13,271 nt of DNA. Origin: an uncultured Cellvibrio sp. Its GTDB lineage: Bacteria; Pseudomonadota; Gammaproteobacteria; Pseudomonadales; Cellvibrionaceae. The first letter of the stretch is position 1, and every line of letters begins with the position of its first letter. Where the stretch lies: positions 1 through 13,271 of the forward strand of contig CAMPIG010000084.1 of the NCBI GenBank assembly GCA_946886255.1. The letters run 5' to 3'. The translations under genes and the position numbers were made by a program. The notes beneath the pieces are model-generated. The model searched no databases and had not been told where the DNA came from. It saw only the letters and a list, made by a program, of their open reading frames with translations. Positions 7,940 to 13,271 of the stretch are shown here, in pieces.

Positions 7940-8617
7940 TCAGACAGCGATAATTTCGCCCGAGGCCAATTCAATTCGCCGCTGACAACGCGCCGCCAAG
8001 CGATCTTCGTGGGTAATTAAAATTAATGTCGTGCCCTGTTCGCGATTCAATTCAAATAACAAATCAATAATACGCGCACCGGTCGTGCTATCCAGATTAC
8101 CGGTCGGTTCGTCAGCAAATAAAATTCTCGGCTGACTGGCAAACGCGCGTGCAATGGCCACGCGCTGTTGTTCACCTCCGGAGAGTTGCTGCGGGTAATG
8201 ATGCAATCGTTGACCCAATCCTACGCGATTCAAAAAATCCACCGCTAATGCGCGCGCCTGTTTTACGCCGTGCAACTCCAGAGGAAGAACGACGTTTTCT
8301 ACCGCTGTCAAACCCGGCAGCAACTGAAAGGATTGAAAAATAAATCCAATATTTTCCGCACGAACTTTTGCCCTGCCCTCTTCGTTCAGCGCGGTGAGGA
8401 TGTGACCGTTAAGAATGACTTCACCACTGGTGGGTAAATCAAGGCCGGCCAGGATACCAAGCAAGGTCGATTTTCCGGAGCCAGATGCGCCGACAATGGC
8501 CACACTCTCCCCCGCAACCACACTGAGTGAAACCTGATTTAAAATCGTCAAGGCACCTTCAAAGGTTGTGACGGTCTTATCAATCGATTTTGCTTCAACC
8601 ATGACGGCTGGGATCAT
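7940..8617 (-). CDS. ybbA: ABC transporter ATP-binding protein, YbbA-like
   Basis: A 225-residue cytoplasmic ABC ATPase of the LolD/MacB/YbbA group. All motifs are intact: Walker A GASGSGKST (43-51), Q-loop Gln95, signature LSGGEQQR (145-152), Walker B ILFADEP (165-171) and switch His203. It powers the permease encoded downstream in the same operon. The start at 8617 is supported by AAGGA just upstream in TTAAGGACTTTTTATG; the internal ATG at codon 6 has no comparable site. Divergent across about 156 bases is tesA, the same arrangement as in E. coli, which is why I favour YbbA over LolD or a generic macrolide exporter. Confidence 0.92.
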   Translation of the reverse strand: MIPAVMVEAKSIDKTVTTFEGALTILNQVSLSVVAGESVAIVGASGSGKSTLLGILAGLDLPTSGEVILNGHILTALNEEGRAKVRAENIGFIFQSFQLLPGLTAVENVVLPLELHGVKQARALAVDFLNRVGLGQRLHHYPQQLSGGEQQRVAIARAFASQPRILFADEPTGNLDSTTGARIIDLLFELNREQGTTLILITHEDRLAARCQRRIELASGEIIAV

Positions 8618-8773
8618 AAAAAGTCCTTAAGGTAAAAAATAGTTGCTTTATCAAGAATAGTCTTAACTAACATCAGTAGAGTCAAAACAGTTGACAATTC
8701 TTTACGGTAATCTATGTCATCATCCCTATCATCAAGTGACCACTTTAAAATTTGATTAATGCAGGATTTACTT
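8618..8773. promoter_or_regulatory. divergent intergenic region between ybbA and tesA
   Basis: These 156 bases must drive both ybbA-ybbP (minus) and tesA (plus). A perfect TTGACA at 8691-8696 points towards tesA, with a poor -10 candidate TATGTC at 8713-8718 (16-base spacer). On the minus strand TTGACT (8685-8680) could be a -35, with only weak -10 matches about 18-20 bases on. No clear operator palindrome was seen. Confidence 0.35.
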
Positions 8774-9406
8774 ATGCTCAACGCAAATCCATTCCGCCCG
8801 CTGATACTTATTGTGTTATTAGCCATCAGCCCCTTGCTGTCTGCTAACGAAAAAGCTCGCATTCTGGTATTGGGCGACAGTTTAAGTGCGGGCTATGGCA
8901 TTGAGTTGGAAGAGAGCTGGGTGAGCTTACTGGCCGAACGCGTGGCAGAGAATCATCCTTATCAGGTTGTGAATGCCAGCGTCAGCGGCGAAACCAGCGG
9001 CGGCGGACTTGCACGTTTACCCGCGTTACTGAAAGAACATACGCCCGCGCTGGTTATCCTGGAGTTGGGTGGCAACGACGGGTTGCGCGGCCATCCTTTA
9101 AATATTATGCAACAACAACTGGAATCCATTATTCAGCAAAGCCAGGACGCGGGCGCGCAAGTCTTACTTTTGGGCATGCAAATACCACCCAATTATGGCC
9201 AGCGCTACACCGAACGTTTCCATCAGGTTTATACGCAGCTGGCCAAAAAATATGAACTGGCTTACGTGCCTTTTTTTCTTGAGGGCGTCGCAGTTGACCG
9301 GGATTTGATGCAGCACGACGGTATTCATCCAACCGCCGAAGCACAGCCGGCCATGCTCGATAATGTGTGGGCCGGGCTTGAGCCTCTGCTGAAAAATAGG
9401 GACTAG
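8774..9406 (+). CDS. tesA: TesA: periplasmic lysophospholipase L1 / acyl-CoA thioesterase I (GDSL esterase)
   Basis: A 210-residue secreted SGNH/GDSL hydrolase. The signal peptide spans about residues 1-24 (basic Arg8, hydrophobic core, likely cut after LLSA). The catalytic blocks are intact: GDSLS with Ser36, oxyanion Gly72 in VSGETSGG, Asn101 in GGND, and Asp182/His185 in HDGIHP. Their spacing matches mature E. coli TesA within two residues. The enzyme cleaves thioesters, lysophospholipids and some esters in the periplasm. I chose ATG 8774 because AGGA (8763-8766) lies seven bases upstream; ATG 8759 has no ribosome site and would lengthen the signal peptide by five residues. It is divergent from ybbA, and its TAG stop overlaps the stop of recJ on the other strand. 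Confidence 0.93.
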   Translation: MLNANPFRPLILIVLLAISPLLSANEKARILVLGDSLSAGYGIELEESWVSLLAERVAENHPYQVVNASVSGETSGGGLARLPALLKEHTPALVILELGGNDGLRGHPLNIMQQQLESIIQQSQDAGAQVLLLGMQIPPNYGQRYTERFHQVYTQLAKKYELAYVPFFLEGVAVDRDLMQHDGIHPTAEAQPAMLDNVWAGLEPLLKNRD

Positions 9407-9783
9407 CAGAGCTCCAGATATTCCACCATTAACTGGACACTTTGCTTACCGCGAAATTCGTTGATATCCAAACGATAGGCCAATCGCACACGCTTCGCCG
9501 CTGCATTGGGCCACTGTTGCACATCAACATTAAAGGCAATAGCGTCCAGCAATTGTTTCCCGGCGGCATCATGGGATAACACCATCTTTAAGTGTTTCTC
9601 TCCCACAATGCGCTGTTGCACCAAAAAGAATTCGCCATCGAATAAAGGTTCCGGGAAATGCTGCCCCCAGGGCCCGGCGTCGCGCAGCTGTGCAGCGATG
9701 ACCAGATTAAAGTCCTCATGTGTTAATTCACCATCGCTGACCAAAACAGCTTTCAAATCGTCTTCCGTTAATTGCCGACGCAC
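9403..9783 (-). CDS. RecJ C-terminal part: OB-fold domain (126 aa fragment)
   Basis: This frame begins with the GTG directly after the TAA of the upstream half and is in the same phase. It carries the conserved C-terminal OB domain of RecJ: RDAGPWGQHFPEPLFDGEF, QQRIVGEKHLK, AFNVD and YRLDINEFRG. It has no ribosome site of its own, so separate synthesis would depend on re-initiation at TAAGTG or on read-through. On its own it would lack nuclease activity, though it might bind DNA or reassociate with the N-terminal piece. The stop shares CTAG with the tesA stop. Confidence 0.6.
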   Translation of the reverse strand: MRRQLTEDDLKAVLVSDGELTHEDFNLVIAAQLRDAGPWGQHFPEPLFDGEFFLVQQRIVGEKHLKMVLSHDAAGKQLLDAIAFNVDVQQWPNAAAKRVRLAYRLDINEFRGKQSVQLMVEYLELC

Positions 9784-11133
9784 TTATTTGTCAAAGGCTT
9801 GGGCAAAGGCTGCAAAATCTTCCCGCGCTAAACTCATTCCCGCCGCCATCGCATGGCCGCCAAATTTTTTTAACAAGCCCGGATGATGAGTGGCAACTGC
9901 ATCTAACGCATCGCGAATATGTAAGCCAGGAATTGAACGTGCAGAACCTTTAATTTGGCCTTCACCAGCGTCGGCAAACACAATGACCGGACGGTGATAA
10001 CGATCTTTAATCCGCGAAGCCAAAATACCAATCACACCTTGATGCCAATTTTCATCGAATAAACATAATCCCCAGGGAAGAGAATCTGCATCATCGACTA
10101 ATATCGTTTGCAACATGTGTAAAGCTTCTTGTTGCATACCACTTTCAATCGCTTTTCGATCGCGGTTCAGCTCATCCAATGACAATGCCATTTCCCGAGC
10201 CAAGGAAGGACTTTCGCACAACAAACATTGAATGCCGAGCGACATATCATCGAGGCGGCCCGCTGCGTTCAAGCGTGGACCGACAATAAAACCCAGATCA
10301 CCCGCCACAAGTTTGTTGGGAGTTCGACCGGCAACTTCCAATAACGCCAGGATGCCAGGACGCGCAATACCGGCGCGCATACGCTGCAAACCTTGCGCAA
10401 CCAGGATACGATTGTTGTGATCCAGCGGCACCACATCCGCCACCGTCCCCAAAGCAACCAGGTCGAGGAAGCTTGCCATATTCGGCTCAGGGATACCGCT
10501 CTCAGCAAACCAGCCGAGCTGGCGAAGCTCAGCGCGCAACGCATTCATGACATAAAAAATAACGCCGACACCAGCAAGGTTTTTACTGGGAAACGGGCAA
10601 CCCGGTTGATTGGGATTCACGATCGCGTCTGCATCGGGTAATTCGCTGCCCGGCAAATGGTGATCTGTTACGATAACTGCGATGCCCAGCTCGCGCGCAA
10701 CCTGGACACCTTCAATACTGGAGATGCCGTTATCAACGGTAATGATAAGATCAGGTTGCTGTGCCGCAGCGACGGCGACTATCTCCGGTGTTAACCCATA
10801 ACCGTATTCAAATCGATTGGGCACCAGAAAGTCGACTGATGGCAACCCCATAGCGCGCAATGCAAGTACGGCCAGCGCGCAACTTGTTGCACCATCCGCA
10901 TCAAAGTCACCCACGATCATAATTTTTGCCTGCGCCACCACAGCATCAGCCAGCAAATTAACTGCGTCAGGTAATCCTTTAAAGCTTGGCTTCTGCAACA
11001 AGGTCAAGTGATGCTGCAATTCTTCATCTTGTTTGACGCCGCGCGCACAGTAAACCCGCTGTAATAGTGCAGGCAGGTGGCTGCTCAAGCCAGGTGATAC
11101 GATAACCTCGCGACGACGAATCACTTTTTGCAT
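9784..11133 (-). CDS. recJ: RecJ N-terminal part: DHH/DHHA1 nuclease core (449 aa)
   Basis: This is the protein made if the in-frame TAA is obeyed. It holds the metal-binding nuclease motifs GDFDADG (75-81), DNGIS (134-138) and DHH (157-159), and the DHHA1 motif GGHAMAAG (425-432). It ends at Lys449 without the OB domain that helps RecJ grip single-stranded DNA, so activity would probably be reduced or altered. I prefer ATG 11133, with a weak TGGA eight bases upstream, over TTG 11145, which has no ribosome site. A strong terminator of thrC lies only about 20 bases upstream, so transcription must come from read-through or from a promoter hidden in or before that hairpin. Confidence 0.8.
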   Translation of the reverse strand: MQKVIRRREVIVSPGLSSHLPALLQRVYCARGVKQDEELQHHLTLLQKPSFKGLPDAVNLLADAVVAQAKIMIVGDFDADGATSCALAVLALRAMGLPSVDFLVPNRFEYGYGLTPEIVAVAAAQQPDLIITVDNGISSIEGVQVARELGIAVIVTDHHLPGSELPDADAIVNPNQPGCPFPSKNLAGVGVIFYVMNALRAELRQLGWFAESGIPEPNMASFLDLVALGTVADVVPLDHNNRILVAQGLQRMRAGIARPGILALLEVAGRTPNKLVAGDLGFIVGPRLNAAGRLDDMSLGIQCLLCESPSLAREMALSLDELNRDRKAIESGMQQEALHMLQTILVDDADSLPWGLCLFDENWHQGVIGILASRIKDRYHRPVIVFADAGEGQIKGSARSIPGLHIRDALDAVATHHPGLLKKFGGHAMAAGMSLAREDFAAFAQAFDK

Positions 11134-11150
11134 GAGAAAATCCAATAACG

Positions 11151-11190
11151 ATAAAAAAACAAAACGCTGCTTCAGTGGCCCAAAGCAGCG
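11151..11190 (-). terminator. Rho-independent terminator after thrC
   Basis: An eight-base-pair stem, CGCTGCTT (11165-11172) and AAGCAGCG (11183-11190), with a ten-base loop. On the minus strand it is followed by TTTTGTTTTTTT. It lies 25 bases after the thrC stop and should end the hom-thrC transcript. Its T tract ends only about 18 bases before the recJ start codon. Confidence 0.88.
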
Positions 11191-11215
11191 TCCATAGGTT
11201 GATCAGCAGTCAGAA

Positions 11216-12613
11216 TCAGCGACGTAAATTCTCAGCCATAAATTGCTGCACTTTTTCCAGATCCTGTGGCAAGACGGTATAGCGCTCCTCGCGCTCAAAC
11301 AGATCAGCCATGTGGTGCGGCAATTGCGGATCAGCCGCCTGCCCTGCTTTACGCACAGCCTCCGGAAATTTGGCCGGATGAGCAGTTGCCAGGCATACCA
11401 TAGGAATATCCTGACGGCGACGTGTTTGTCGTGCCGCCTCAACGCCAATTGCCGTGTGCGGATCTAGCAGATATTCGCAACGGTCAAATACTTCATTGAT
11501 CACCTTGATCGTCGTGTCATCGCTCACACGGTAACTGCTGAATAACTCGCGAGCCCGCCCCAGAGCCGTTTCACTCAGCGTCATCTCACCGGATTTGAAA
11601 TTATCCATTAATTGCCGAATAGCATTGCCATCGCGATCATACAAATCAAACAGCATGCGTTCAAAGTTGCTCGATACCATGATGTCCATGCTCGGCGACA
11701 GAGTATGCTGCAGCTGATGTTTACTGTGATCATTGCTGCTGATACAACGATGCAGAATATCGTTGCTGTTGGTGGCAATCACTAACTGATCAATGGGTAA
11801 TCCCATACGCTTGGCAAGATAACCGGCAAAAATATCGCCGAAGTTTCCGGTCGGCACTGAGAATGACACCGGACGGTGCGGCGCACCCAAAGCCACGGCA
11901 GCATAAAAATAATAAACGATCTGAGCCATGATGCGCGCCCAGTTAATCGAGTTAACAGCCACCAACTGGCGCCCCTCAGGCAAGAAGGACTGATTACCGA
12001 AGCTGGCTTTCACCATGTTCTGGCAATCATCAAAATTACCTTCCAAGGCGATGTTGTGAACGTTAGTTTCCAACACTGTGGTCATCTGCCGACGTTGCAC
12101 GTTAGAGACGCGATTGTGCGGATGCAAGATAAAGATATCGATGTTGTCGCAGCGACGGCAGCCTTCAATTGCCGCTGATCCGGTATCACCGGATGTCGCG
12201 CCCATCACAACGACTTTCTGGTTGCGCTTCTTAAGCAAATGATCAAGTAAATGGCCAAGAAATTGCAGCGCAAAATCCTTGAATGCCAGTGTTGGCCCTT
12301 GAAACAATTCCAGTACCCACTCGTTGTGGCCGGTTTGCACTAAAGGTGCAATTGCATCGTGACGAAACACGTCATAAGACGAGGCGATGATGTGTTTCAG
12401 CTCATCATCTGACAATGCGCCCGCTACAAAAGGGTTAATCACTTTGAATGCCAATTCCTGATAAGAAAGGCCGGACCAGGAGGCAATTTCCTCGGCAGAA
12501 AATGTCGGCAAGCTCTCAGGAACGTAAAGACCACCATCGGGCGCCAAACCTGTAAGAACCACTTCTTCAAATGTCAGCGCCGGTGCCTGACCGCGAGTAC
12601 TGATATATTTCAC
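11216..12613 (-). CDS. thrC: Threonine synthase
   Basis: A 465-residue cytoplasmic, PLP-dependent enzyme that converts O-phosphohomoserine to threonine, the last step of the pathway. The N-terminus KYISTRGQAPALTFEE and the PLP lysine (near residue 112, in LAFKDFALQFLGHLL) are typical, as are GATSGDTGSAA, NSINWARIMAQ and SVPTGNFGDIFAGYLAKRMG. Length fits the longer proteobacterial/yeast-type ThrC. The start is a GTG at 12613, with an AGGT site about eight bases upstream in the gap after hom; no in-frame ATG lies nearby. It follows hom by 31 bases as one operon and is closed by an intrinsic terminator. No leader peptide or attenuator is visible here, since the operon start is outside the window. 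Confidence 0.95.
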   Translation of the reverse strand: MKYISTRGQAPALTFEEVVLTGLAPDGGLYVPESLPTFSAEEIASWSGLSYQELAFKVINPFVAGALSDDELKHIIASSYDVFRHDAIAPLVQTGHNEWVLELFQGPTLAFKDFALQFLGHLLDHLLKKRNQKVVVMGATSGDTGSAAIEGCRRCDNIDIFILHPHNRVSNVQRRQMTTVLETNVHNIALEGNFDDCQNMVKASFGNQSFLPEGRQLVAVNSINWARIMAQIVYYFYAAVALGAPHRPVSFSVPTGNFGDIFAGYLAKRMGLPIDQLVIATNSNDILHRCISSNDHSKHQLQHTLSPSMDIMVSSNFERMLFDLYDRDGNAIRQLMDNFKSGEMTLSETALGRARELFSSYRVSDDTTIKVINEVFDRCEYLLDPHTAIGVEAARQTRRRQDIPMVCLATAHPAKFPEAVRKAGQAADPQLPHHMADLFEREERYTVLPQDLEKVQQFMAENLRR

Positions 12614-12644
12614 GCTAATAACCTGTGCTAAAAAGATTGATAAT

Positions 12645-13271
12645 TTATTTCAAAGATTCCATACGAATACGCGTAACCGGTGCGGTGATTGAATCCAGTG
12701 TTTCAATCGTGGTGATCGCCGCCACAATATGTTTTTCTAAGGCGCGATTTGTTAATAAAATCAGCGGCACGGTTTCTTCGTCATCTTTGGCTTCTTTCTG
12801 AATCAACGCTTCGATACTGATGCCGGAGTCGCTGAGAATTTGCGCAACCTTCGATAACACACCCGGCTTATCGAGCGCCTGCATGCGCAGGTAATAAGCC
12901 GTTTCTACCTCTTCAATAGGCAGTATCACTTTATCGCGCAGGTTTTCCTGCTGGAAGCCGAGATAAGGCACACGGTGTTCAGGGTCTGCAGTTAACGTTC
13001 GTGCAACATCAACGATATCAGCAATTACTGCCGAAGCCGTAGGCTCAGCACCGGCACCTGCACCATAGTAAAGTGTCGGACCAACTGCATCACCCTTGAC
13101 CACAATAGCGTTCATCACGCCGTCAACATTTGCGATCAAACGTTTTTCGGGAATTAACGTCGGGTGCACACGCAACTCAATGCCATTCGGGCTGCGACGA
13201 GCAATACCCAGATGCTTGATTCGGTAGCCCAACTCTTCCGCATAGGTCACATCTTGCGGCGATACACGCGT
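12645..13271 (-). CDS. hom: Homoserine dehydrogenase, C-terminal part (cut by window edge)
   Basis: The C-terminal 208 residues of homoserine dehydrogenase, which reduces aspartate semialdehyde to homoserine, the branch to threonine and methionine. The frame is open to the edge and begins TRVSPQDVTYAEELGYRIK, which belongs to the substrate-binding domain; the N-terminal NAD(P)-binding domain lies outside. The last 85 or so residues form an ACT regulatory domain, with YYLRMQALDKPGVLSKVAQIL and SGISIEALIQKE, the usual site of threonine feedback. There is no aspartokinase domain on this side, so it is the stand-alone form found in Pseudomonas-like bacteria, not the ThrA fusion. thrC follows after 31 bases. 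Confidence 0.94.
   Translation of the reverse strand, partial: TRVSPQDVTYAEELGYRIKHLGIARRSPNGIELRVHPTLIPEKRLIANVDGVMNAIVVKGDAVGPTLYYGAGAGAEPTASAVIADIVDVARTLTADPEHRVPYLGFQQENLRDKVILPIEEVETAYYLRMQALDKPGVLSKVAQILSDSGISIEALIQKEAKDDEETVPLILLTNRALEKHIVAAITTIETLDSITAPVTRIRMESLK

Larger units (their letters stand above)
9403..11133 (-). pseudogene. recJ: recJ single-stranded-DNA exonuclease, interrupted by one in-frame TAA
   Basis: Read through the internal stop, this frame gives a RecJ of 576 codons, matching the usual length of about 577. RecJ is the 5'-3' single-strand exonuclease of recombination and mismatch repair. The only damage is a TAA at 9786-9784 (minus strand), after the residues AFDK and before a GTG; there is no frameshift, and both sides are well conserved. 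The break falls in the linker between the DHHA1 part and the C-terminal OB domain. Change of one base from GAA, CAA or AAA would explain it. Whether it is a real mutation, a base error, or a tolerated split is open. The order hom-thrC-recJ is that of Pseudomonas relatives. The two halves are also listed separately. Confidence 0.75.

Noticed and set aside
8759..8773. ATG 8759 as tesA start
   Set aside because: No purine-rich site precedes it, whereas ATG 8774 has AGGA at the right distance and gives a standard signal peptide.
1..13271. CRISPR arrays, tRNA or rRNA genes, transposase genes or prophage genes
   Set aside because: No regularly spaced repeats, no cloverleaf-like segments and no integrase or transposase-like proteins were found on reading both strands.

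Overview
The window looks like a chromosomal segment of a gammaproteobacterium of moderate GC. The gene content and the local orders hom-thrC-recJ and tesA | ybbA-ybbP suggest a Cellvibrio-like or Pseudomonas-related organism. That placement rests on recognised proteins and gene order, not on a database search. No rRNA, tRNA, CRISPR array or insertion sequence was seen.

Left part (1-3930, plus strand): an AT-rich leader, a small unrecognised protein gene (210-437), and then a compact three-gene cassette. The cassette encodes a GtrA-type four-helix membrane protein, a GtrB-type polyprenyl-phosphate glycosyltransferase, and a large multi-membrane GT-C glycosyltransferase whose C-terminus carries an NPCBM-type carbohydrate-binding domain. 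In the classical arrangement GtrB loads a sugar onto a lipid carrier, GtrA helps it cross the inner membrane, and the third protein transfers it to a periplasmic acceptor glycan. The NPCBM fusion on the third protein is the most unusual domain architecture here. Sampled rows of this region are poorer in GC than those to the right.

Middle part (3945-9406): on the minus strand, a MATE-family exporter, and upstream of it a YbbA/YbbP-type ABC transporter (ATPase plus a large FtsX-like permease) ending in a clear intrinsic terminator. Divergent from ybbA on the plus strand is tesA, a secreted GDSL lysophospholipase/thioesterase. This tesA-ybbA-ybbP arrangement is the same as in E. coli.

Right part (9403-13271, minus strand): the threonine genes hom (cut by the window edge) and thrC, followed by a strong intrinsic terminator and then recJ. 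The recJ frame is interrupted by one in-frame TAA exactly between the nuclease core and the C-terminal OB domain. The next codon is GTG and the rest of the gene is intact, so this is a recent nonsense mutation, a sequence error, or a genuinely split RecJ. recJ and tesA converge and share a CTAG that supplies both stop codons.

Most of the window is ordinary core genome. The points worth a second look are the NPCBM-fused glycosyltransferase cassette, the interrupted recJ, the small conserved-looking protein at 210-437, and two terminators placed very close upstream of the next gene.
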